NCBI GenBank assembly: GCA_023374045.1
Contig: CM041778.1
Location: 365,092,831 to 365,156,830, forward strand
Length of the DNA stretch: 64,000 nt
Reading direction: 5' to 3'
Source: Limonium bicolor
Lineage: Eukaryota; Streptophyta; Magnoliopsida; Caryophyllales; Plumbaginaceae
The notes beneath the pieces were generated by a model that did no database searches, was not told where the DNA came from, and worked only from the letters and a program-made list of their open reading frames with translations. The stretch's first letter is position 1; every line of letters begins with the position of its first letter. Of this stretch, positions 45,601 through 56,294 are shown piece after piece. A program made the position numbers and the translations under genes.

Positions 45601-47091
45601 ATAATGCTCTTAAAATCCTTCTTAAACTTATATTACTAACTCATTCCCATTGGCTCCTTAGTCACAAGTTCACAAGCTTATTTAAGTTCTTCTTCTTAGG
45701 TTATATAACCCAATACACAATGTAAGCTCTAAGCCACATTGGTATCCACCCAAACTCATCCCTTAAAACTTAAACCACTATTAGGTAAGCATTTTACCTT
45801 GTTTTCTCAAGCTTATCTTAACTTCCTCCTTAGACCTTCTTCTTGCATGAATCTCGGCCACCACTTAAATTCCCCTTGCCAATGTTCTAATCAATATTCA
45901 ATGACTCATATGAGTACCAAACAATACAAACCTCTAGGAATAAAACCTAGGTTAGAAATGTGTTCTAAGGCATAAAAGTGGATGATTACCTTTGAAGTCT
46001 CAAAGTAGACTTGGGCATTGAATGAATAGGACCTCCACTAGTGTTGGTGAATAAATCAAGCTAGAACAAGGCATAAAAACAAGGCCCCATGAGAAGGAAT
46101 TTTCGGCCATATAAGGAAGATGATGGAAACTTGGTTTTTCTTACATTTTCTTTACCTTAAGAGAATGGAGAAGCTAATGAGCTCTTCAAACTTGATTTCC
46201 TCCATCAATGGAGTTTCCTCTTGGCACCAAAATGGAGCTTTGAAAGATTTGAAAAGATAGAAAGATAGGTCTTGGCCTAACTAAGAGAAATATGTGTTTA
46301 GTTTTTGATTTGGAGCTAAAATGAGTAAGTTATGGACAAGGCAAGGTGGTGTTGCCATGGTGTGCTGCTCCACGTGAATGAAGGGAGGAAGAAGATGGTG
46401 GAACCGTGTGAAGAAGAGAAATGAAGAGAGAGAAGAAGAAAGGTGGCTAATATAAGATATTTGCTTTAATAAAGCAAATAGTACTCTTTTACTTATCTCT
46501 CTTTTTTCTTCCTTATTTGACTACTTATGGTGACTCATCCTCCCTTAGAAAAACCGGCCCCCTATTATAAACAAGATATTTATGGTTTTTTGACCAACTA
46601 ATTGACTTAAGTTGATTAAAACTTAAACTAGTCACTATTTGGCACTATTCACTAATCAGTGCACATATTTCTGAAATTTTTGATTTCCCATTGATTTATA
46701 CCTCCTAATGTGATACCAATTAGTACACATGTGATTAAAGAGTAATGATGGACATTTAGCCACTCAAAACTCAATTCTAAGACAATTTCTCAAAAATGTG
46801 CTTTAAGACTTCTTAAAGCACATTTTGTGTTTTAACTTGTTTTCAAGCTTGGTTTTCTTTGCTAATTGATTTAAAATGACCATTAGAATATTACTAAGGT
46901 CTTATCATGATATTTGGGTACTCTCCCAAGTCCCTCCAAGCTTAGAGCACGTTTTTGCCCTGATTGCCTTTAAGGCATTTTCTTGTGTTTTCCTTGGTTT
47001 AAATTGTCTACCAATCTTTCTAAGGCATATTCTGGCCTTACTACATCATAATTTGATGTCTACTTAGCATACTTAGGTTTGGGGTATTTCA
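42631..47091 (-). repeat. Family B 5' LTR (right copy)
   Basis: Direct repeat of 32604-37097 and 33 bp shorter. Between about 43.4 and 46.6 kb it carries many one- to four-base gaps relative to the left copy, often in short homopolymers (for example near 44140, 44236, 44310, 44370, 45125, 46025), while substitutions are fewer. Confidence 0.94.
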
Positions 47092-47913
47092 AAGGAAGTG
47101 GAGAAGATTGATGAAATGAGTACTTAGGCATCAAATTCTGAGGAAAGTATTTGGGAAGTAGATTGAGAATGATTGATGGACTGAATTCCATCCTTTGGAG
47201 TTTTATGAAATTGTAATTATGACTAGGAAGAGTAAAAAGGTAGCAAATGAAAATGATTGAATTATCTGTTGTTTGAAACTGATGTGGGAGGTCGAACTTG
47301 ATCCTGATCAGATCAAGGGAAACCGAACATAAATTGGGGTGGAAAGATAGTTCAACACTGATGCTGATCACATCAGGGTCGAATGATTCTTGAAGCTCCC
47401 CTCAAGTGGTCACAAGAATCACACATAGGATAGAAGCAATGAATATAAATTGGAATTTGGAGTTGTGTGCTCTAGAAAAAAATTTCAAAGTAGTAGCTGC
47501 GAAAGAATTTTCTTAGCTTGGAGACGAAGGATTCGTTAGAAGCATATACCGGAAAAGGTAGTAGTGTATCATGTTGTATTATTCCAAGGGCAGCGGGACA
47601 TAGAGGAGTCCTGTGTTTAAATGACCTGAGTGCCTACGGGATTGTAATGTATATTGCATTGCTTTGGGGATAGCTTTGCACCGTATGTATGTATAAATCT
47701 TGTAATGCAGAACCAGATGGTGGGATGTGATGCGGATGGGAGTAAGTATGGTATATTTGTATTGTATGGAATGTATAACCCTGGAGTAATGAATTCAGAA
47801 ATTGTAAGGAGGAGGAATGTACGACCTTTGGTATAGACAAATAAGAATGAGCAAGTATTGTAATCCTATAACCTTGAGCAACTTTGAGGACAAAGTTCTT
47901 AAGGGGGGTAGAT
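47092..47913 (+). other. Family A internal region, second part, with polypurine tract
   Basis: Starts with the second AAGGA copy and runs to the 3' LTR. It is non-coding and related to the complement of the stretch beside the family B 3' LTR (shared GATCAAGGGAAACCGAACA and GTGATCAGCATCAGTG). The polypurine tract AAGGGGGGTAGAT is at 47901-47913, preceded by GGACAAAGTTCTT. Confidence 0.8.
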
Positions 47914-50900
47914 TGAAATACCCCAAACTTAAATATAGTGATTAAGATTATTCTAATCCTTATTTAAGGGCCTAATGACGCCTAAGTAATATTGGTAAGG
48001 AAAAAATAAATCCAAAAGAAATAAATAAACGCTTAAAAAGCGAAAAACACTAAATAAGCGTTAGACAACTATAGGAGGTATGAGACCTCGGTTAGCGTAC
48101 TATATGGATTCTAAAGGCTTAATAAGGCCTAAATAATATATTGGAACAACTCCCGTAGAAAACGGATCCAAATAATGTATTAAAACGCTAATAGAGCTTT
48201 AACGCACGTTTTTTGAGAAAACCCGAAAACGTGACTTTAAGTGGTCAAACAGACCCGTAAAAATTATAAATCATTAAACAATAATTATTAAGCATTTATG
48301 GAAGCTTAATAACCAATAAAAATAATTAAACAAGAAAATTCCGGAAAACGAGCCCGGTTGGTGAATGGTACCTAAACCGGGTAAAATAACGAGCGTTTTC
48401 TGTAAAAGACGAAAAACGCTCCAACTAGTGTAACTGTAGGGGGGGCGGTTTTTAATCTGTCAAACAACCCCTCTCACACACATGTAACAAGCTAGTTAAA
48501 TAAAGAGAATCAAAAAGCAAAAGAGTAAAGTAAAAAGCTACTTTACCCTCTTCTCTCACCTCACTCTCTCATTTCCCTCATCTCTCTCCTACCCTCGTCC
48601 CCCTCCACCGATCTCTCTCTTCTCCCTCCTATGCTGGGAGATTTTGAGAGCTTCAACAACAACAATGGCAACCTCATCTTCTCCTCCATGCTCCACCTTC
48701 ATTTGTGCTCCAAATGTAAAAATAATTACATATTTGAACTCCCCTCATCATTCTCTACACTTCCCTCTTTTCAAAATCAAAAAATGATGAAGTTCATCTC
48801 CATGGGTTTTCCCCATTCAAAGAGAAAATAGCATCAATGGGTAGCTTGGAGTCTCCCCTCTCCATTAAGGTAAAAATCTTCATAAAAATCTTCATAAAAA
48901 TCTCAAGTTCCTTCACCCTCCTTTGGTAACCGATTTTTGCCCATAGTAATGCCTTGTTTTCTCTCTCTCTTTTGAGCATGAATTTCACCTTGCAATGGTG
49001 GTGGATTCTCCTTCTTGAACCAAGGGCTAAAGCCCCTCCTAAAACACTCCAAAGGTAAACCCTAGAATTTGTATTCTAAACACTCCAATGAATTAGTGTT
49101 AATTTAAGGTTAGCATTTTAATTGCACTCATTTTGTGTACATTGGGTGATGGGAATGGAGTTTGGCAACTCTGTTCCCCATGTAGCCGATTTGGGCAAGA
49201 AAGAGAGAAGAAAGAGAAATGGAAAAGAAATAAGGAATTAAGAGCCTAAGGTAAGAGCTCTTTCTTGAATGGTAAATTTAATGCATTAGAGTAATGGGTA
49301 TGGGTAAACCAATTTAAGGAACCCAAAATATTCTATTGGTATTGTAGTGTTGGAATTTTGGGTATTTGTGAACTAGTATGTGAATTATAGGCCTTAGAGC
49401 CAAGAGTATTGTATATGTGTATTAATATTGTGGATTGAGGAAGTATTGATGAATTGGTATTGTATTGATTGCTGGTAGGACCCTTGTATGGGTGTGGCTA
49501 GTTTTAGGAATGAACTTGGTGAGAATGAACTTGTGTGGCTAAGTAAGAAAAGTAGATGAACTATGGCAAAATTTTGGTAGGAATATGTGCATTTATGGAC
49601 GACTTGGTGTATGGGAGAACTAAGGTATGTATTGGAGTTAGTAGAGATATTTAGTAACCATGGAATGGTAGTTGTAGTATGAGGATATAAGGATGCAAAA
49701 TCTGTAGCAAAGAATGCTAGGAATGCATTGGAGAAACTAGGAGGAATTAAGTGTATTTGGAGAACTTGAGGCGGGTGTAATACCTCGGAAACAAATTAAA
49801 AAGGATTTAGGTAATGGGAAAGACTAGGATGAAAAGATAATGTAATGAGGATGCTAGTAATGGTATTGGTAGTAGGAGTATTGAATGGTAGAAGTTGGAA
49901 TGAAAACCTGTAGCATAAGAGGAAAGAAAACTATTGTAAATGTTGAAAGGAAGTGAGGAGAAATTGTGTATGTGGATTTAGAAATGAGTAAGGAATTTGG
50001 GGGATGAACTAAGGCAATTTAGAGGGCCTAAGTAGTGTCTAAACATGTGAGATTACATGTAGGAAGATTGGGGAAACAACGGGCAAAGTTTAGAACTGAA
50101 AATAGATTTTTAAAACTGAAGTACTGGGCCGGACCGGACTTGCGACCGGACTTGCAAGGTCGGTCGGGCCCAGAATCACAAAGACGAGAACCTTCTGGAA
50201 TGGACTGGACTTGCGACCGGACTTGCAAGTTCGGTCGGGCCAGAAAATTTTCCCGTCTGAAACCTTCTGGAATGGACCGGACTTGCGACCGGACTTGCAA
50301 GTTCGGTCGGGCCAGAAAAATTCCGTAATGAAAGCTACTGGAATGGACTGGACTTGCGACCGGACTTGCAAGGTCGGTCGAGCCTGGAATTTTGCCGTAT
50401 CGAAACTTACTGACTTGGACCGACCTTGGGGACCGGACTTGCAAGGTCGGTCGAGTCAAAAACAAAAAAAAATAATAATAAAAAAAATATTTTTATTATA
50501 TGATTATACTAATCATATGTATATATATATATATATGCCTATACACATGTATGCATATGTATGTAGTAATACACCATTAATGGAGTAGCAACGGTAAGGA
50601 AGTAAGTATGTAAATGGGGAACAAGTATGAGGATTAATTAAGGAAGTTGAAAGTATAAGAACGTTAAGTTAAACCAAATCAATGGGATAACGGGGTAAGT
50701 ACGGGAGTAGTAGCTATGAATGTAGTGTAATGCTTAGTTTTAATGGAACCATTTGGCATGTAGCCGGAGGTTCGAGAATAAGATTCGAGGAACAAGTATG
50801 GACTAATGAGCAAGGGAACACCCGATAAGTAAATCAACAGTGAAAGGTATGATTTCTTCATGCTCTGTATCCTAACCTGGTTACCCCGATTTGTGTGCTT

Positions 50901-52274
50901 ATGTGATCACCAATAAGATAAATGCACGAATCGGACTTATATTGCACTTAACTGTGTTTGAACTATTTTGTTCTTGAGTATCTCCTTGAACATTTAGTTT
51001 GTATAATTCATGAAATGTATGAATGGAAATGAAGAGTATGTGTAAGTATTGTGTACTTATGTATTGTATGGATGTATGGAAATGAAGTAATGACTTCTAC
51101 TAATTCCTAAAAATCTAACTCCTAACATGAGTAATGAGTAAATGGAATGAGTAGAAGTCCGATATAGTTTCGGCCACGCGTGAGGATAAGGAAACACAAG
51201 AGGTTGGATCCGAATCCTGGCTGTAATCTTTTCCATGGACCAAATCCCTTGAATGGGTAGCATCCTGGATTAGTGGGCCACCCTAAAGCCCGGTGGTGGG
51301 ATGTAGTAATCCCTGCCCGGAGGTCATACCGACTTAACCGGAGTAAAGTAAGTAAGAAGTAAGTATTGTATGAGTATCGGTCTCGACTATTGTAAGTCAT
51401 TGACCTTGAGTAATGAGTATTGAACACCCGATTAACCCGGGCGTGTAAAGAAGCTAACAAGCCTTCTGTGTGAATTGGAGAAGTGTATCACCGTATTGCG
51501 TATTGAGTATGTAATGAGTTTGTATTGTGTATGTGTATCCTGGAAGATGGTAAGTAAGTATTGGTTGACTTGTATTGTCTTCCAAGCATGTATTGCACTG
51601 TGCGAATGTATGTATACCTTGTGTAGTATTGTAGTATCATGAATGAAAGCATGTATGTATGAATGTATGTATTGTAAATTGAATTGCATGTATTCGACCA
51701 AATGGTCGGCGTACCCTCGCTAGTACGCGGGGTATGCGGTTATCATGCTCAGCGAAAGCTGACCCCCTCGGGGGAATGTTTTTAGTGTGCAGGTACTTGA
51801 AGAGGATATGGTCAAGGTAAGAGACCGGTGGCCACATTTGGACTGCTAGTAGTAGAATGTAAAGGAGTACTAAGTAGTACTCCCCTTGTACCTAGAAAGT
51901 AAGTAGTGTGTGAGGAATGGGTAGTAGTTAGACTCTTAATGAGTACATAGGAACTTGGAAGAATCATGATGTTTGTATTTGGAACTTAGTAAAATCGGTT
52001 ATGTACATTGGATCGTATAGTATTGTAATGGAGTAACGTGTTGAATGGAGCATAGCAGTACGTGATTAGTAAACGAAGTATGTATTGTATATGTGTAGTA
52101 CTCGGGATTCCGGTCCATCAGACCGATGCTGTATGTAGTAGTAGCCTTGTTAGTCACGTGGGTGGCTAACGGTATTGTATCACCCGCCGTTGAGTAAGTA
52201 TGTATCCGCTGCGAGAGTACGAATGTATAAGGAGATTGGATGGTAATGACAGTATTAGCGGTAGGGGTGTTATA
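47914..52274 (+). repeat. Family A 3' LTR (uninterrupted, 4361 bp)
   Basis: Matches 1669-4007 plus 25626-27631. Begins TGAAATACCCC; ends GTGTTATA, where the left copy has GTGTTACA, so the terminal CA has mutated to TA. Contains the CT-rich leader (about 48540-48630), five minisatellite units (50131-50456), a TATATATATATATATG tract (50521-50536) and the GC hairpin (51758-51792). Confidence 0.95.
50131..50456 (+). repeat. 72-bp hairpin minisatellite of family A, intact array (5 units)
   Basis: Unit starts at about 50131, 50202, 50274, 50345 and 50417. Each has GGACCGGACTTGC, GACCGGACTTGCAAG and TCGGTCGGGCC, followed by a spacer ending GAAAC in most units. The core folds on itself around CTTGCAAG. 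Confidence 0.93.
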
Positions 52275-52279
52275 ATATA
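52275..52279. repeat. Target site duplication ATATA (family A element, right)
   Basis: Exact copy of 1664-1668, immediately after the right LTR. Confidence 0.85.
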
Positions 52280-54026
52280 TAGTTCCTACCTTGGAAAATC
52301 TATTTCAAGATAAAGAAATCATATTTTGGAGCTGCATTTTAATTAATAAGAGCTTTCTAAAACTCTACCTCATGTGAAATTATGTAAATATATAATAAGT
52401 AAATTTTATGAAGTAAATACTTAATGACCGTCTAAAATACTATGGTTGATTATAAAAAAAACAATTTGAAACCGGAAAAGTCACAGAAAATATATTTTTA
52501 TATAATGGAATCTCATGAAACTAACTTAAAAGGTATATAATATAAAATTTTAACGTATGGTTGGCTAATAAACCTTTGAATATAATTTTGAAAGATTATC
52601 TACGATTATTATATGATCTGGAATATTATTTTAAATTACTCAAATATGTTACACTTGATTTATAGCTTGATAAATATAATTGATATGTTAAAATAACATA
52701 ACTAACATATTTACGTACCTTAGGTTATATATTCGGTACAAGGTTTCATGAAAAAATATATTGCTGTGAAAATAAAAAAATTCTAATATACAGTATGATA
52801 CTATTTTAAATAAGTTCTTGAATTTTCAAGCCATGACAACTAAGAGACTTTAGGTTATAAAATGCTTCTAAAGGTAGCATTTTAATTATTACATTACATT
52901 ATAATGAAAATTTTCTTTTATGAATTAATATTTTCCAAATCACATGATTTAAGATTTTGATACTTATTACATTCAATACCTAAATGAATAAAGAGTGAAC
53001 TAAAATGTTATTTTAGTAATATATAAATATAACCTATGTTCTTCTTTTTTTTTCCAAAACTTAATTACAATCAAGCCAGGATAACAACAAGTGATATTGT
53101 GCAACAGATAATGAACCAACAGCAACAACTCAAACTTCACTTAATGCCTTCAACAAAAAGAATTAAGAGTAACAAACAGTAAATCTTAAATGATGAGTGC
53201 TAATTAAACCTAAAAGGTTTTGTCCAACAAAACGGCAATGATTGAAATAAATGTTATGTTGACTATCTAGTCAATTAACCCGTAAAGTATATTAAAAAAG
53301 AGTGACCAACTAAATTTTGGATGATGGGTAGACCATGTGTATACATACACAGACAATGAACTGCATCCTTGAAGGAGGAATCTCCATAGGATATGTAAAA
53401 TATTTTGCCCCTTAAAAAATAAGTTTAAATTCCACTCCATTATTACGAGACGGGTATGGGTCCTCCCCTATTTTTAAGGGGTGTACGACATCCTCATAAA
53501 ATAAGCATATAACATAAATAAACATATAATGGACATATCATTTGTACCAATCATAAAACGAATAGATAAGAATCATAAAATAAAATTTTATAACAACAGG
53601 GAAAATACAAATACATAACAACAAGGAGATACAAATATATAAAGATCATGGATAAAATCAATAGTGCAATAAAAATTACAACAAAGCTTGATAATAAGGT
53701 GCTAAATTCTTTGAATGTGGTGTTTGAAATAAACATCAAGTAATTAAAGAAAACAGAAACTAAATGTTTGGAAGTCTAGTATGGTCCATGCATATTGTTG
53801 TGATTGGTTTTTGAAACAACCTTGTTGGATAATGTAATCTGAGTGGTAGTTCATGTCATTTACCCCTTGCATCTACTGGATGCTAATTATGAGACATTTT
53901 GGTTCAGTTTATGGTTGATCTTGAGTGGAATGGATCCTTATTTAAGGATGGGGAATGATGAAATGGAAATTATGGTTTGGAATTGTTATTGGATGAACAC
54001 CCTTGAGTGGTTTGATTGTTTGACAT
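52280..54026. other. Unassigned AT-rich flank, right half
   Basis: About 1.75 kb of low-GC sequence with no recognisable gene, LTR or TIR. The ORFs at 53551-53739 (minus) and 53843-54031 (plus) are short and match nothing I know. It was contiguous with 773-1668 before the family A insertion. Confidence 0.5.
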
Positions 54027-54498
54027 TGTAACACCCCCTACCGCTAATACCATCATTACTGTACAATACTTACCTTCGCAGCGGATACTCCATACACAAC
54101 GGCGGGTGTACAATGCCGTTAGTCACCCATGTGACTAACAAGGCGAGTTACAATACTGCATACTATCGGTTTGATGAATTGAACATACCAAGTACTCTAC
54201 ACAATACAATACCTTCCTTTGCATACTCAACCATAATTCAAATACAACTTCCAATACATTACTATACCGAGTCTACTACAATCCTTAAATTACCGATACA
54301 GTTGGAACTTCCAATTTTCGCAATACATTACAATTACAATCCCTATTATACAACTACCCATGCTTACGTAGCAGTCCCCGTCCTACTATCTCGAACGGTG
54401 GTCAGCTTCGAGTACCTGCACACTAAAAACGTTCCCCCTAGGGGGTCAGCTTACGCTGAATATGAATTTCGCATATACCGCGTGCTAACCGCGGTACG
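54027..54498 (-). repeat. End of a second family A LTR, minus orientation, cut by Athila
   Basis: Starts TGTAACACCCCCTACCGC, the complement of the family A LTR end, and keeps the landmarks GCAGCGGATAC, GGCGGGTG, CGTGACTAAC-like text and the GC hairpin at 54416-54450. It is clearly more diverged from 52274 leftwards than the two LTRs of the outer element are from each other, so it is an older copy. It breaks off at 54498 where the Athila LTR begins; the remainder should lie beyond the window. Confidence 0.85.
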
Positions 54499-56175
54499 TG
54501 ATAAGTCAGGAATTTACCTATTTCTAAAGGGTCTTTTGAGACCCAATTTGTTATCATTTACTGCTAAATTCCTGTCTTATGAGTGATTTTATGTTTTTGT
54601 TGCAATTGTTTTCTTTTATGGTTTTTGTGTGCTTTTTCAGGTATTTAATCTCAAAAGAAACATTTTCATGACATTGTTGGAGATCATAGTTTTTCAAACA
54701 AGCTAAAAGAGCCAAGTAAAATCTTCATCGGACCAACTTCAGGCATGATCCGGGACTTGTTCCATAACCTAAGTCCCGGACCACACAAGAAGGCAACTCT
54801 CGAAACAAATTGAGGCATGGTCCGGGACTTGTTCCATAACCTAAGTCCCGGACCACACAAGAAGAGAAGTCTCGAAACAAATTAATGGGGTGGTCCGGGA
54901 CTTTATACAGATCTCAAGTCCCGGACCACATGCTGGAATCGAAACTCTGTAGCGCGCGAACAGAAAGTAAAGAGAATAAAATTCTCTTTAACCCAAACCG
55001 CCGCCCCATAATTCTCCAGCTGGTCTTCCATACTCATTTTGTCCGTTGCTGCTTTCAATATTCCTGAACTCCACTAATCTAAAGCACCTCCCTAAATCCA
55101 GCAAAATACCCATAAGCATTCTGCTTTCCAACTAAATACCACCACATGCTACGTACTCACCCAAGTGCTATAAATAGAACTCATTTCCTTCATTCAAGAC
55201 ACACAATTTTCTACACATCTATCTCTCCCTCCATACATTCTCCACGTATCCTTCTAGTACGTAGTAGTTTACTACTACTACTAATCACCTTCATCCCATT
55301 ATATCCACCACCTCCATTACGTAAAACATCATTCACCCTCCACACAATATTCATCCACACACACCTCCATTAATCATCCCATTTCCACCGGAAGATAGAA
55401 GACCAAGCAGGAGAAGAGAAGGAAGAATTGCTCAACCACCTTCATAAACATGGCTTCTTCTATCCCTCTCTTAGTTTTACTTATCATTATGCTTGAGTAA
55501 TTCTATTAGCACTTTGGGATGGGGGTATGAACTTAAATCCCCCATCTATGTTGTAAAACCTACACTTTATTTATTGCGGTTGTTTTCTCTCTTTTATTTC
55601 ATTAATGTTATAACCTGATCATTTATAGCATTTGTGGTAATTTCCAACAACATATGATTTTGAGTTGGGAGTTGTGACCGAAAAAAGAGAGAAACCTTAG
55701 ATTATGGCTAGCTTGATTAGTTGGTGAAATTTAAGGCTATTAATATGGACTTGTTGTTAATGCTATCTAGTGATTTGAACTCTACTTGATTAGAGAGTTG
55801 GAAGCAAGCTAGGTAAGAGTTGGTTTATTCATGATTTGAAGGACCTTTATTAGTCCAGATAGACAACCTGAGTGAAGTGGGTTTACTAATATAGTTGGGG
55901 TGAATTTAGGGGATTACAACCATCCTAAAGGTGCTTTCCATTCCAATTCATTACATCACATTTTATCTACTGCTTTTATTTTACATTTCCGCTTTGAACC
56001 AAACCAATACACTTGCCTTCGGCTAAACCCCCTTATTTACTGTTTTATAACCGACTACCGAACTAGGGAGATCGATATACCAATTTCCTAGTGGAACGAC
56101 ATCTTTACTACTACATCCGACTAGGGTTCACTTGCCCTTTTTCTGTGCTTTCAATAACACCCCTTAAAACTATCA
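54499..56175 (+). repeat. Athila 5' LTR (1677 bp)
   Basis: Bounded by TGATAAGTC and ACTATCA, a perfect TGATA/TATCA terminal inverted pair. Contains an intron-like T-rich stretch (54585-54645, ending TTTTTCAGG), the hairpin array at 54747-54927 and pyrimidine/CA-rich sequence. The partner LTR is outside the window, so the boundaries rest on termini and primer-site position only. Confidence 0.75.
54747..54927 (+). repeat. Hairpin minisatellite in the Athila LTR (3 units, ~72 bp)
   Basis: Three hairpins at 54747-54782, 54819-54854 and 54892-54927, each GGTCCGGGACTT, a loop of about 12 bases, and AAGTCCCGGACC. The first has a G to A change at its second base. Spacers contain CTCTCGAAACAAATT. Units are 72-73 bases apart. 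Confidence 0.92.
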
Positions 56176-56184
56176 ACAAGTTTT

Positions 56185-56200
56185 TGGCGCCGGCCGGGGA
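56185..56200 (+). other. Primer-binding site, tRNA-Asp type with a 2-base gap
   Basis: TGGCGCCGGCCGGGGA equals the complement of the plant tRNA-Asp 3' end, TGGCGCCGTTGCCGGGGA, with TT missing. It lies nine bases after the LTR end. tRNA-Asp priming is known for Athila elements. Confidence 0.85.
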
Positions 56201-56294
56201 AATTGATAGTCCCTATCACTTTCCCCAGTTTCGGTAATTTCGGTTTCATTTATTTTGAGTTTCCTTTAACTCTTATTTTTCTTTTCTCCTGTGC

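Larger units (their letters stand above)
32604..47091 (-). mobile_element. Family B LARD-like LTR retrotransposon nested in family A
   Basis: LTRs of 4494 bp (32604-37097) and 4461 bp (42631-47091) flank 5533 bp of non-coding internal DNA. Total length is 14,488 bp, almost equal to the uninterrupted family A element. The primer site lies next to the right LTR and the polypurine tract next to the left one, so the element is in minus orientation. In element sense the LTR starts TGAAATACCCC and ends GGGGTGTTACA, the same as family A. It carries a MITE at 41084. No coding domain is visible. Confidence 0.92.
1669..52274 (+). mobile_element. Family A LARD-like LTR retrotransposon (outermost, interrupted twice)
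   Basis: The element runs from TGAAATACCCC at 1669 to GGGGTGTTATA at 52274. The left LTR has the expected ACA end; the right one has a C to T change. Without its two nested insertions it is about 14.5 kb: two LTRs of about 4.36 kb and about 5.8 kb of internal DNA. It has a tRNA-iMet type primer site (27637) and a polypurine tract (47901), so it is plus-oriented. No gag, protease, RT or integrase motif is visible internally and no ORF exceeds about 90 codons. Long LTRs with a non-coding interior match the LARD class; a very decayed gag-pol interior is the alternative. Confidence 0.85.
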
